Positions 23,091 to 34,606 of a stretch of 64,000 bases of DNA are shown here, piece after piece. The position numbers were made by a program, and so were the translations under genes. Numbering within the stretch: the first letter of the stretch is position 1; each line of letters begins with the position of its first letter. This DNA comes from Gnetum montanum. Its lineage: Eukaryota; Streptophyta; Gnetopsida; Gnetales; Gnetaceae. The stretch is from assembly GCA_015680685.1 (NCBI GenBank), contig MNCI01011336.1:731705-795704 (forward strand), read 5' to 3'. The notes beneath the pieces are model-generated. The model was not told the origin of the DNA and did not search any database. It worked only from the letters and a program-made list of their open reading frames with translations.

Positions 23091-23289
23091 TCTTTCTTTG
23101 TAAACAACTTTGCAATCCTAGAGAAATTTTCTATGAAATTTTGATAGTAGCTAGTGTGTCCAAGGAATGATCTGACATCTTTAACTATCTCTTGTTGATG
23201 TGTAATTCCTTGGATGACCCTTATCTTTTCTGAGTCTATATCAAGCCATGTATGAGTAATTCTATGTCCTAATACTATGCCTTCTTAGA

Positions 23290-23930
23290 CCATTAAATAA
23301 CTTTTCTACCAATTGAGCCTAAGGTTTGTTTCAACACATCTTTTTAGAACCTACTCAATGCGGTCTAGGGCTTGCTCAAATGTATCCCCATAGGTAGAGA
23401 ATTCATCTCTAAAGACTTCTACCCTGCTACCAATTTATTGTTGAAAAATACTAAGGTTTAAGCATTGAAATGTTGGAAGAGCATTGCATAGCCCAAATGG
23501 CATCTTACAATATGGAAAAGTCCCTAAGAACTCATGAATGTTGTCTTGGATTGATCCTTTGGCATGATTTGGATTTGGTTATAACCACTATAGCCATCTA
23601 AGAAGCTATAATAGCAATGCCCAGATATGATGTCCAATACTTTATCCACAAATGACAATGGAAAATGATCTTTAAATATTGTCATATTCAATAGCCTAAA
23701 GTCAATGTTGACCTGCCACTTATTGCATTTCTTTAGCACAATTATGAGTGGGCCAATCCACTCACTATCCGCAATGGGATAGATGAACCTTTCCTTGAGG
23801 AGTTGTTCTATTTCCTTCTCAAATATCTATTTCAACTTGGGGTTTATGGATACCTTCTTGGCTTCATGGTCGAGTCAATGTAATGTTATGTCATCATATT
23901 CGTGGATTGATTCCTATCATTTTGGGATAT
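23290..23930 (-). pseudogene. Reverse transcriptase remnant (element C)
   Basis: Frame 23739-23524 holds KWQVNIDFRLLNMTIFKDHF and then HCYYSFLDGYSGYNQIQI, the classic Ty3/gypsy palm and fingers. The catalytic box near 23400 reads FRDE instead of FMDD (complement of about 23415-23395), so this copy is catalytically dead as well as frameshifted. The segment before it (23800-23740) encodes SEWIGPLIIV. As in B and E, the loop insertion that I recall from flowering-plant Athila RTs is absent. Confidence 0.88.
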
Positions 23931-24365
23931 GATCAAGAAAAGGATTTTAGCCATTTTTTGATGACTTGCAATAGCTTATCTTTTTGTTTAGGAGTAAGAT
24001 TTACATTGATTATGACTAGCTTACCATTGTTTAGAAATGCATACTCCATGATGACCGGTAGAGTTTTTAACTCTAGGGGCTCATGCTTGAAATTATTAGG
24101 GATTTTCAACTCTTCCTAATAGGTATCATCATCTTCATCATTAGAGAGTTGGTGATGAACTTGCTCAAGTTCATCCATACCTTCGAAATAAGCACATGTC
24201 AAGCTTACTATTGATTCCATGCATAATGTGTTGTTGTCAAAGTCACTTGTTAACCATTGGATGCCCTCATGTTTTGTGGCTGCTACATACAGGACCTTTG
24301 GATATCTATGTCATGTGCATACTAATTTCATGCTTGATTAATGTACTTTTAATGGACCATATTTT

Positions 24366-24800
24366 CTACATGAAATTGCACCTATTATCACTGTACATGA
24401 TGCATGGGACACACTTCTTCTCTAAATGTCTAGATTCATTTTCCTTGGAAATTTCCAAGGAGAGGTCCCTTATATCCATGCATGCATCAACTATGCTTAA
24501 CCATGCCCTTTCCATAATGATGGGGAAGTCTCCTTTGCAACTTTCTACCTTGATGACTAGAAAATCAATAGGATAGGACCACACAAAAAATGTGGTTATA
24601 ATGTCCTTTACTAGTTTCAAAGGAATAGTGATTGATTGATTTGCCAATTCTAAATGAATGTTGCTCTTCTTGAGAGGTGGTAGGTTCTAAGGTTTGTACA
24701 TATCATGGGAGATGAGATTAACATTGAAACTAGAGTTAAGAAGATCCTTACATGGCTCATGTCTAGTAATCTGTAAGTAAAGAAGAGGACTTCTTGGGTT
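24366..24800 (-). pseudogene. Aspartic protease remnant (element C)
   Basis: Frame 24647-24366 encodes the back half of the domain (ANQSITIPLKLVKDIITTF, then FPIIMERAWLSIVDA), nearly collinear with element E's protease. The active-site region just upstream (complement of about 24750-24715) reads LLNSSFNVNLIS: the catalytic Asp has become Asn and Gly is lost. It would have processed Gag-Pol. It is inactive. Confidence 0.85.
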
Positions 24801-24959
24801 GAATCCTTTCATGGGAAGATTACTAGCCTTGATCTAATCAGAAATAGCATGAGTTAACATTAGAGTGCATATCTAAGGTGGTGTTTGGTTTGAAGGGCAC
24901 TCAAATGTATTTGATGCAAAGGATGAGGGTTTTGGAGATATAGGATGACTAGCCACATT

Positions 24960-27312
24960 AGGTTGTGAAGGTTTGGGAGGATTGTTACATAAAAATGGTC
25001 ATTTCCTTGATTGATTGTCCAAACCACTTAGCGAGAAAGCCGATTATGAATGTATAGACCTTGTAACATTTTGTTGCTATAGCTGTGGATGAATTTCACC
25101 TTACATGGATGAAATAGGAGGTAACTAGGTCAAGGGTGGAGGGATGTGTGAAGATGGATGTGGAGGCTGGTATGGGTATCAATGTTTTGCTTGAGTAGAT
25201 GGAGAATGAGTCAATGATACTCTGGAGCGTAATAGTGATGTTGAAATGAGGCATGGCTTGTAGAACTTCTTGGAGAAACAAGTTGCTGAACATAGTACCC
25301 ATATGGATTTGGTTGCCTATAAGGAACTGTTGTCTTGGGAGTGACATTCCCCATGATTGTAATTGGTGCCACTATCAATATTATTCATATGATTGTGGTG
25401 GAGCTCCACTTGAATAGTAAGCTTGTTGTTATTGGTGGAATTGCCTTGGATTACCTTATGGACAAGGCAATTGTCTAGGTGCTTACCTTCATGCTAGTTG
25501 AGGATTCAACACGTACATCCCAAACTCTTATAAGTGTGACACCATAGGGCAACATCGTTGAGGATGTTCATACTAACATATGTCACAACTAATGTCATCA
25601 TTAGAGTCTATCTCCATAACTTCTTCTACTATAGTAGTTTTGCCCTTACCTCTTTAGTACGCATGTTCGGCTTCTTTTTACCTCCTAAGGTTACGATCAC
25701 TATTTTGCTTTTTGGATTCTTCAATAATTTTCATAATAGTTTGGAATTTCTCATCTGAAGAGTCCCATAATTTATCAACCTTTGCTGAAATATCATAGCT
25801 TGATTTTTGGATGGGCTAGGTTTTCCTCTTCACCACTTTGTTAAGTGGTGACTCCTCCTCATCACAAAATTAAACCTCTTTTTTGATGGAAGGGTCCCTA
25901 TTATATTCTTCCATAATTTCCCTTTTTCACAACTCACCTTCTTCTTTTGCAACCTATTTTATCAATATTTGTATCTAATGAGCTCTCAGTTTAGATAATC
26001 TACCTTAGGCATAAACCCTAAGAGTTCTTCTAGTTTCCATTTTGAGCCCATCTATGATATGACAAAGTTGTTTCCTTTGAGAATAATCATGACTATGGCA
26101 TCTATGTGAAAGAGAATAGTATCTACCCATGGTAGCATCCAAGGTTTCATGTGTTCCTTTTCCAGCCTTGGATTTGTGTTTTCAGATTAGACACTTTGGA
26201 ATACATATAGTATTTGTCATTAAATAATTCTAACATGGTACTCCATCTTTGAATAGATCCTAGCTCCAAGGATCAGTACCAGCTTTTAGCTTCCTTAATG
26301 AGTGTCTTGCAGAATAATTTAAGTGTTTTCCAATCATTTTCAATGTTTTGTAAGGCACAAGCATCGTGAAAAGCTTATAGATGTTTCTGTAGGTCAAAGT
26401 TATATCCCCCCTCAAATCTTAAGACATTATTCATGTCTAAGTGCTTGATCCGACTATCTTTCACATGCTTACTTGGAATCTTAACTGCATCTACAATGTT
26501 AAGCATGTTTTGAGTTGCTAATAGAGGTTCATCATCATGATTATGTTGATGATATTGATGATGGTTTCTATCACCCCTTCATTCTTAGTAGGCTCTATGA
26601 CCATTGTTGTTCCACTGATCACCTTCATCATGATTATTTCTTTGATGGCTTTTATCAGAACTAGAAGATGAAGAGGAATGTTTAGAATTGAATGAAGAGG
26701 ATGAAGAGGAATGTGGAACACCACTACCACCATGGTATCCTCCACCACCTCATTACAACCACCATCCTTTGATTTCTTACCATCATGATGTGTGCTTGAG
26801 TCCCTACCTTGACTGTCACTTTTTCCTAAACCTATTTTATGAATAGTGGATTGTAGGTTTAGAGCCACACCCTCATCACCAATAATAGAGGGTTGGAAAT
26901 ATTCATGTTGTGAATTCCCAAGAGGAGGATCCACATTGTCATCTTGGTTAAGCAAAAACAAGGGGTTAGTTAAGTGTTTTCCTTTTGTAAACTCATGGTA
27001 CTTCTCCTGATGTCAATCTCTCTTGCATTGTGTTTTAGTGGGATGGTAATTTCGAGTGTCATAACCATTCACAATGTATTCCTCTTGAATATTTGGGATG
27101 ACCAACTTCTTAAGAGTTTGAAACAACATCACGGGCATAGATCAATTAGGGGGCATTATGATGTTGCCCTCCATATCACGTCATCACAGTTGCTCATCCT
27201 GATGTAGGATGAAGGTGAAGTTAGGTACATACTCATTTGGATGAGTATATATGACTTTGAACTCTTGTGGAACCAATGGTTTGACATCTTCATGCCTATG
27301 GAAAGAAGACAT
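24960..27312 (-). pseudogene. gag remnant (element C)
   Basis: The start ATG (complement of 27310-27312) begins MSSFHRHED. The conserved N-terminal block HPNEYVPNFTFILHQDEQL is at about 27255-27195, followed by two stops. Frame 26961-26518 covers a hydrophilic Asp/Gly/Ser/His-rich region. The capsid region lies at about 26400-26050. A zinc-knuckle-like CDIC.YEHPQRCCP lies at about 25588-25540. A Gln/Tyr/Pro-rich C-terminal tail follows (25480-24960). The gene order and motifs match E (53477-55703) closely. Multiple frameshifts break it. Confidence 0.82.
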
Positions 27313-27451
27313 TTTGCAACAAATAAAAATAATTAGTGTGCTTTTGTAATTATATGTCATTTGAGAGTGATGTTGTTCTTGGGTTCATCCAATGATATTA
27401 ATAATATCCACTAATCCTAGATAGCACACATTTCTACAAATAGAGTCCCCA

Positions 27452-28298
27452 ACATGAGTGGCAAGGTACATCTATGCCCAACCATACAAATCACAAAGCG
27501 TTCACATGCAATCTAGTCGAATTCCATGGACTCTCCAATTTTTGGTGCATTAGTCTTCTAGGAAGTAAATCTTTCCCTAAAGGTCATTCGTTGTCTTCCC
27601 AATTACACTTGTGAAGTATGCAGTTATGGTTAAGTGTAATTGAGGCATATGAATTTTATCATTTTACCTTTTATGATTTGATGCTTAAAGAGAGATGAAG
27701 TAATTTACTAACTAATCTAATTTAACTAACTAACTGGTCTCTAATTAATCCTAACATAAGCATTTGGTCCTACTTTCCATACATTTCCCAAGCCCACATA
27801 TCCATTGTTGGGTTACCAAGCACTATGCTACTAGGTGCACCAAGCAATAACACTGCTAGGATTACCAAGTGAATACATGTTACGCTCAAAGTAGTCATAC
27901 TTATGTATTTAATCTATCTAGCTTATCTTGCTTAATTAGTTCAATTATTGGAAAACATTAAATAAACAACTAAAAGTATTGAATGCATGAATAAATATCT
28001 AAAATATCCAAAATGTTGCAAGGTTTATTAAGAAGCTTATCTTCATTGCTATACACACTATTGTTCTCAAGTACAATAATGCTCAAATAAAGATCCATAC
28101 ACTCAATGACTCCTACCACTGGAACTTGGGAAAATATTTTAACTTTCAAATGGAAAAACTACAAGAGCTTCACTACACTATGACTGATTGATTCCATAAA
28201 TGTAGTTGGTAAGCATGTATTTATAGGCAAGAATAGACCTTGCATCGATGGGGTTCATTTGATGAGGCCTCATTGACGTAGCCATCTACAATTCATTA
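27452..28298 (-). repeat. 5' LTR of element C
   Basis: Partner of 15188-16064, at roughly seven bases in eight by eye. The right end is TTCATTA (28298), a decayed TCATCA, followed by the target copy GTAAA. The left end is eroded (ACATGAG for TGATGAG). A good TATA box, TATAAATA, lies in the complement of 28218-28225. The primer site next to it (27433-27451) is mostly deleted, leaving TTGG..GGACT. Confidence 0.9.
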
Positions 28299-28303
28299 GT
28301 AAA

Positions 28304-29234
28304 CAATACTATAAGCAAACATGTGAGTGTTAGATGTAATCAAGGGCTATGTAATGACTTTAATATTTCTTTACAAGGGTTTGATAATGACTTTGAGTAG
28401 ACTTAAGTTTTGGCAAGGAACTTGGTTTCATGTATTTTCTCCTCACCATTGTGGTTTAGATGGAAATTTCTACCAAGGAAACCTTTGTGATGTTTTTGGC
28501 TTCAAGGTCAATGGTAATTAGGCTACTACAAGATTTTAAAGCTATATGGTGGAATGGCTTCGAGGCTTAAGGCTTGCATATTTAAGGTCAACTTGGTCTA
28601 ACATCAATATGAGAAGGGGCCCATTTAGCCTTTAAGGCTAGTCAAATTTGCTTCTTTATCCTTCTAGCTCAATTTTGCATGTCAACATAAGCATATGAAG
28701 TGGCACCTATATGATAAAGTTATTAAATAATGTAAAATATTGTAAATATGGAATAAAATGAGGTTGATAAATGTTAAAACTTAGTGAAACAAGGCCAAAT
28801 AAAGCAAGGTATGGTACTATATGGTTAAGCATGGTCACATGTTGCCAGTTTTAGGCCTTAGCAGGCCATGGTGAGAGGCCTATTTGACTAGGTAGGGTTA
28901 CTACAAGGTAAAGCAAGATAAATCTTAGTAAAATAAGGTAAAATAAGGTAATAACAATGTAAAGACAAGATAAAATTACATAAAAATAGAATAAAATATG
29001 GTAAACTATGTGAAACTAGGTCAAATGAGCAAGGTTAAAATAGTATTAAATTTAATATAATTTTTAAATTCATTTTGTATTTAAGATACACAAAAATTTA
29101 ATAAAATGAGCTACAAATGGTAAAATTAGGCAAAGATAGGCAATAATTTAGGGAAAAAAGGCTTTAAATTATTAAATTAATGAGTTTCCATGGTTGAACC
29201 AGGTTGAAAAAATTCAAAATTACTATTTTCCTAT
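28304..29234 (+). repeat. Dispersed repeat R, copy 1, right part
   Basis: Continuation of the repeat at 14000-15187 after element C. Bases 28800-29060 match 40850-41010, including 'ggccttag(c)aggccatggt' and 'tagtattaaatttaatataat'. This region is rich in repeated 'aaggtaaaataag' words (28900-28990). There is no coding sequence. Its right edge meets the LTR of element D. Confidence 0.7.
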
Positions 29235-30121
29235 TAATGAGCAATGGAAATATCCCACACTCTACCATACAAGTCATGAGTGCTCATGCATGACTAGATC
29301 GTAATTTGCAGATGGACAAGGTTATTATGCCAGTAATTGATGTTAGGTTTGTGATCATTGGCTTTCCACTTTGAGCTAGTAAAGTTCAAGTGTATGGTTT
29401 AGCTCTTAGTGAGGAATATGATTAACTAATGTTGTATGGCTCTTAATGTTCCTAATGATACATATGATTAAGTGAAAGGTAAAATTCTAAGTCTAGATAA
29501 CTAGGAAAACATAAATCTATCTTAGCTTATTTTGATGGATATTTGGTTCTGATCTACCATACATGCCTTGGACTCATGTAGTTATCACTGGGATTACAAA
29601 GTGGTATTACTACTAAGTGGATCAAGTAACATGACTACTAAGTTACTAGATAACTATAGTTAGTGCTTGAAACCAATAATATCCATAATGCTTACTAATG
29701 AAATGTAAAATAAAATTCTTAGAATGTAAATGATTAACTAAAAAATAGTAAAGATTATGCTAAGTAAATAAATGAAACTAAGGGAATGCTACAATGATGG
29801 AAATCAATCTTAATCTTTATTATTGTCATGAACGACATCCAAGTACAATTCACTCTAATAAAGATTCCAAACAACTGCCAAACATCACATTGCAAGCATT
29901 CACTCTCTATTACAACTATGAAATAAAACTACAAGATTTCCCTAAGACTAAAATGAAAAATTATGGATTGTGCATCCAAGTATCAGTATTTATATGGTTG
30001 CACACATCCTGAGACATCACATTAATGATGAAATAGCATGGGTTACGATACTATATCTATGACATCATTACTACAATATCTTAGATATGATATCACTTTA
30101 GAATAGACATTAACTTTATCA
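29235..30121 (-). repeat. 3' LTR of element D
   Basis: The left end TAATGAGC is a decayed TGATGAGC, and the right end is TTATCA. On the minus strand it starts TGATAAAGTTAATG and then carries GATATCATATCTAAGATATTG words. The TATA box TATAAATA is in the complement of 29987-29994. R/U5 landmarks match the other LTRs (for example 'gattactaagtgg' and 'atgcatgactag'). The polypurine tract on its right makes it the 3' LTR. Confidence 0.88.
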
Positions 30122-30133
30122 TACCCCTATGAC
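30122..30133 (-). other. Polypurine tract (element D)
   Basis: The complement reads GTCATAGGGGTA, directly before the LTR start. It is followed leftward by TGATAAAG and preceded by AAGGATGAGTTTTTAGTCA, matching the same block in A and C. Confidence 0.75.
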
Positions 30134-30329
30134 TGACTAAAAACTCATCCTTGAGTTAAAAGAAAATGAGGATGGAGTTCCTTACAAAATTGGGAGGTAG
30201 ATGTAACTATATATAACTAACTAACTATTTGCATGACTTAGAATGTCATGGTGGTGTTTTTACAAAAATGACATAGTTACATGATAAGATAAAAAAAATA
30301 AAGTTTGAAGTAGCTTGATGTAGATCATG

Positions 30330-31640
30330 TTCTAGGTGGTGGAGGCTCTTTCATTAGCTTCTTTCCTTTATTGTCAAGATTCTAGAATTGATATCAATTT
30401 AGGAGCATTTGAAGCTTCTCTTCTTCTACCCTTAGGTCATGTACCATCCATGCTTGTTGTGCAATGTTGGATGGAGTGGGTACATTCCATGGACATGGTA
30501 GTTGTAAAAACATCTTATTTGTTTTCACATACCATACTACAAACGACTATCTCTCTTCTCCAAATGCTTTGGCCATCTTTCTAAGTTCTTGATAATTTAA
30601 CATGTGACATGCTAAATTTTTTGCTACATCTTTATGCCCATGGTAGCTAGCCTTGATAATTTCTAGTTCTGAGTTTGCCACATGTAGCTTTTGTCATGCA
30701 TCTTTCCTGTTAGCAAACTCTCTTTCATACATGGCATACATGACCACTACCTATTGCTCTAGTTCATTTCTAGGCCTACCTACTATTAACATGACTAGAT
30801 TAGCATATTAGAGGTTTGCTAATCTCAATTCCATGTACTTTGTTAAGGCTTTGAATTGTAGGTCCTTGTTTTTCACCTCAACTTAATGGACATGGGCAAG
30901 GCTATCTAGAATGAATTACTAATCAAGGTTTTGCATACAAGGACAATTAATAGTGGCCCTTGCCATCTAGATCTCTTTTTTCAATGATTTGCTTGTACAT
31001 GTCCACCTAACCCCTAAAGTATTCTCTTTGAGTCTTTCATGCTTCTTAGTTCCATTTTACCATGCACTAATTTCTATTGCAAGTTTTTTATGAATAATGT
31101 GGACTTCTTATATGAATAGGATTTTATTTTCTTGGTCCAACTGACTCATGTCTTTGTTGACTTAGACTAGTTGTTCTGAGGGTTGTTGTATGCTCTTCTC
31201 AAGAACATTTTTCTACTTTATACTTATTAATCGAGCATTATCAATAGCTAACTATTTGTTCTCTTTTTGTAAGATGGTAAGTGCTTTGGTGTGTGTATAT
31301 GTTTGGGCCATTTTCATTGATGCATCCCATACCACCTTCTCCTTCTCTCTTTTATCTTTTATGTTATGATCAATTAAGCATCTCACATGGTTGATTCTGA
31401 ATTGTTCTAGTTGGTTAGGAATCAAAAATTACAAAGAATTATCTAAGTATTTTTGGCCTAAGTTTGATCAATTTATGATGATATCTTTATTTTTTCCTCA
31501 TACTTACCCTTATATTATCTTTCGGGAGTTAGAAAAACTTTATCTCAAATTTCCTAATGTTAGTGCAGTGTACCCCTCCATGACTAAGTTGAGTGCTCTG
31601 GGATCAACAGGGTTCAAGAATTTTAGAAATTAAAGCTACA
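30330..31640 (-). pseudogene. ORF3 remnant (element D)
   Basis: It occupies the same place as ORF3 in C, between internal promoter and polypurine tract. Bases 30320-30480 align with 16305-16480, including the 'ctaggtggtggagg' block and the 'taggatcatgta/gcatagtccat' block. The middle (30600-31300) is the coiled-coil-coding part, matching 16600-17500 only loosely. The globular N-terminal part appears largely deleted, because the distance from promoter to LTR is 1.6 kb against about 3.5 kb in C. No open frame longer than about 80 codons survives. Identification rests on position and DNA alignment. Confidence 0.55.
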
Positions 31641-31732
31641 AGGATGGAGCTATGACCTTGGGAAGTTAGTGTGCAAGAGCTTAGAAGAAAAAATACAAAA
31701 AGTTCTCTTGCTACAAATGAGAGGAATAAAAA

Positions 31733-31795
31733 CTATTTTTATATGCATGATATCGTAGGGGCTACAATGTTGTAGATATGATGTCACCATCAAAA
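31733..31795 (-). promoter_or_regulatory. Internal promoter before ORF3 (element D)
   Basis: The complement carries the TATA-like GCATATAAAAATAG (31733-31746). Upstream are ACATCATATCTACAACATTG and ACGATATCATG. These words (ATCATATCTA, GATATCAT, TTGTAG) also occur in the U3 of the element's own LTR (complement of about 30020-30115), but not in the internal promoters of C or E. Confidence 0.55.
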
Positions 31796-31799
31796 AATT

Positions 31800-33484
31800 T
31801 TAAATTTTTGTTGAATTTCCTAAGAAAAATGAATCAATTGGAATTTTTGAAAGATACGAAGTTTTTCTAAAGGATCTTGGACCAGTAATGATGCACAGTT
31901 TTAAAAAATTTGGCATTCAAAGTTTATAAAGAAGGAATCTTAGGCAACAAACGTTTATTAAACAGACAGGAGATGGGTTGAGAATTTTTGATGTATGGAT
32001 AGATTACTAGATGATATGGAAAGCATTTAATAGATCTTAATTATTTTTAGAAAGCACAAGATGATGTGGAATTACTTGCTAAGTATGAAATACAAGAGTT
32101 ATATAAGCGGGTCCTCCCCAAAGTAGGCTTTAGCCCTTAGTGCTCTTATATAATCATGCCTAAAAGTGTCCTTAGACACTCAGGGAATTGAATGTAAGAC
32201 ATACTTGTCTAGAAAAACACACATATTAATATCACTAAATTGGAAAAATAATGCTATATTATACAAAATCATAAAGTTATGATTAAATATATAGTAAGGT
32301 GGAATGGACTATAAAAGGGATTACTGAAACTAGAATGTGAGGTATCTTACCATAGGCATAATGGATTCTTGTGTGTAATCTATAGTTAAAGTAATCATTA
32401 GCCTTTATGTCTAAGATTCAAACCAAGTCCAAACCACTTTCCAATGACATTGCATTGTTTCATCTCTAGGATTCACAACCACAAGCCTGCCACTATTGCA
32501 AGGAGTATTACCACTTTGCATGTTGTTCAAGGGATGACTTTATTCATTACACTTTTTATTTTTGAGATTCCTGAGAAGCTACCTACCTTCAAGCATGGGT
32601 AATATGTCTTTCTAGTGGGACCCCCAGAAATTGGGTAACACGTGTCTTTATAGTGACATGGTGAGGCAATAGTTATTATACTCTTACTTCCATTTTTTAT
32701 TAGATCTACAAGAAAATAATACATTCTTAACAACAAGATAGAACTTACAATAGTAAGCCTAGAGAATTCATAAGTTCCTTTGATGTCACACCCTTGTTGT
32801 TCCTACTTGGTTCTTCACTCTTTTGTCTAGGCTAATGCTTATAAGTTTATTCTTAGTTTTGTTGTGAGAAGAATACCATTATGGCCATGGTAAGAGCCTC
32901 TTATTGTTGGAATGGATGGATGGATGCTCTGGTCTCACTATATAGGTAATCAGTCCCTTATGATTTGATAACATAGAGCAATTTTCACCTTATTGAGACT
33001 ACATCTTACTTTATTCAGTGTGTTTTATTAAAAAGTTAACAAAAATGTGTACAAGAAAAAATAATAGCAAAATATAGAAAAATTGTAAACGATATTAAAA
33101 ACTATAAAAATAGCAAGAATAAGAAAGGTATGAAAAGAATGTAAAAATGTCAAAGAACGGAAAAAAGATTAAGAATTGAAAAAGTATAAAAGAATGAAAA
33201 GATATCAAAGAATGTGAAAATTAGTAATAAATGTGAAAATGTATAACAAGAAATTATAAACCAAAAAGAATTGTAAAACAAAAAGTTAAAAAGAACTTAT
33301 TAATTCCTAAATCAAGATAAGATACCTCCCCCATGATTAAACTCATGGGAAAGTGTTTAGAAAATGGATCCCAAATCCCCTAGATCATACCCTCTGGGTT
33401 TCTCACTTATCATCCTTAGAGACTTAGTTTTTTTATTATCATCCCATGAAATCTTGATGGTAATCAAATTTTGATCTTTTGAGG
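31800..33484 (-). other. Element D post-integrase non-coding spacer
   Basis: Matches 19661-21180 and 2040-3340, with landmarks 'gcgggtcctcccca.agtaggc' at 32108, 'catgggtaatatgtctttctagt' at 32595 and the A-rich stretch 33040-33290. No gene seen. Confidence 0.6.
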
Positions 33485-33532
33485 ACAATGCATGAGGCCA
33501 TACATAATGATAAAACTAGGCGAAGGTCACCA

Positions 33533-33533
33533 N
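33533..33533. other. Assembly join (single N)
   Basis: The 48 bases before this N (33485-33532) are identical to 40805-40852, whereas the surroundings differ. The contig probably ended in a repeat k-mer or was misjoined. Confidence 0.8.
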
Positions 33534-33734
33534 CGGACTAGATGATATTTTCATTTTAGAAGTTCCAACTATTCTTTATTGTTGATTCCTAATTTAGAAT
33601 TTTAAGTCCTTATTTTTCTCATTTGTTGGTATATGATTATGGTTTATGACATCCTTTTGTGAGTTTTCATTTTGGGTCATTTTCTTAGAATAGGAATTAA
33701 TAAGTGGATTAGATCTTTTCATGGATGGACAATT

Positions 33735-34330
33735 TTAGGTTCTCAGTTTTTGGCCATTGGGTGCCTTTTGGTTTAGTGATTCATGTTTCTTTTCATTCAC
33801 ACACTTGTTTCTCACATCTATTGTGGGCTGGTATAAGGATGGTCTTGACTTTTTGAACTTTTGATCCACAACTTCACCCATATTTATCATTAGCAATGCA
33901 TATAATTCGTTGCATATGTATGGCTCCTTGCTTATCTTCCTTATAAATTTCAATAGATAAGTCTATCATTCCTAACTTAGCATCTATTATGCTAAGCCAT
34001 GCTCTTCCCATTATGATAAGAAATTTCCTGTTATCATTCTTCACATCAATCACTAGAAAATATGCTAAATAGAACCATCCATTAACAGTGGTCACCACAT
34101 CTTCTTTCTACCTTAGAGTAATGGTGATAGATTGGTCTACTAGCTCTAACCTTATATTGCACTTCTTTAAGGATGGTAGATTCCATGCATTGTATGTTTC
34201 TTAAGATATCAAATTTACTCCAGAACCTGAGTCTAGTAGAGCCTTACATGATGAATTTCCAACTACTTGTAAATAAATCAAAGGAACTCCTAGATCTATT
34301 ATTTTCCTAGGAAGTGTTCCTACCTTAATT
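33735..34330 (-). pseudogene. Aspartic protease remnant (element D)
   Basis: The complement of about 34270-34225 encodes ALLDSGSGVNLIS, a retropepsin active site with the canonical D-S-G intact, followed by a stop. Frame 34098-33874 continues with NGWFYLAYFLVIDVKNDNRK and IIMGRAWLSIIDAKLG, the C-terminal half of the domain. Frame 33953-33735 is the linker toward RT. The DSG triplet is the best preserved of the four protease copies. RT does not follow, because of the join at 33533. Confidence 0.85.
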
Positions 34331-34605
34331 TAGCTTAATACTATATTTATTAGTGTGATAGTTTAAAGTTCCTAATTCAATTATTATGGAAGCATGGTAT
34401 TGGTAGGAGTATCTATCATAGGAGAAACTTGTCTTAATGAAGTTCTAATTCTACTAGCCTTTTCTGGACTTTTCGTGAACAAAGGTCATTTCCTTGATTT
34501 TCCTTTAGTATCGTTAGCATGACCCTCTCTTTTTATATTCACTACCCTTATAGCATTTCTCTATTGAGGTTGTAATGGTAGTTTCCCCTACATGATAGGT
34601 GGTGG

Positions 34606-34606
34606 N
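34606..34606. other. Assembly join (single N)
   Basis: Element D stops exactly here and unrelated C-rich sequence begins, so adjacency of the two sides is not proven. Confidence 0.7.

Larger units (their letters stand above)
15188..28298 (-). mobile_element. Element C: complete 13.1-kb Athila-like retrotransposon
   Basis: A structurally complete minus-strand Ty3/gypsy-like element. It has LTRs at 15188-16064 and 27452-28298, flanked by a perfect 5-bp duplication GTAAA (15183-15187 and 28299-28303). Order on the minus strand: 5' LTR, gag, protease, RT, RNase H, integrase, non-coding spacer, internal promoter, ORF3, polypurine tract, 3' LTR. The two LTRs differ at roughly one base in eight by eye, so the insertion is old. 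The host sequence is dispersed repeat R. Every ORF has stops or frameshifts, and the protease active-site Asp is lost. It is the reference copy for interpreting the others. Confidence 0.95.
29235..34605 (-). mobile_element. Element D: gapped Athila-like retrotransposon
   Basis: A minus-strand relative of C, represented by its 3' LTR (29235-30121), polypurine tract, ORF3, internal promoter, post-integrase spacer and then, beyond a single N at 33533, the protease and end of gag. RNase H, RT and integrase are missing. The loss coincides with the contig join, so it may be an assembly artefact rather than a biological deletion. The 5' LTR is not seen: sequence beyond the N at 34606 is unrelated. 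U3 and the internal promoter are of the GATATC type rather than the ACTAGGCC type of C and E. Confidence 0.82.

Noticed and set aside
24196-24576. 126-codon plus-strand frame
   Set aside because: Antisense shadow of element C's protease (24366-24647 minus).
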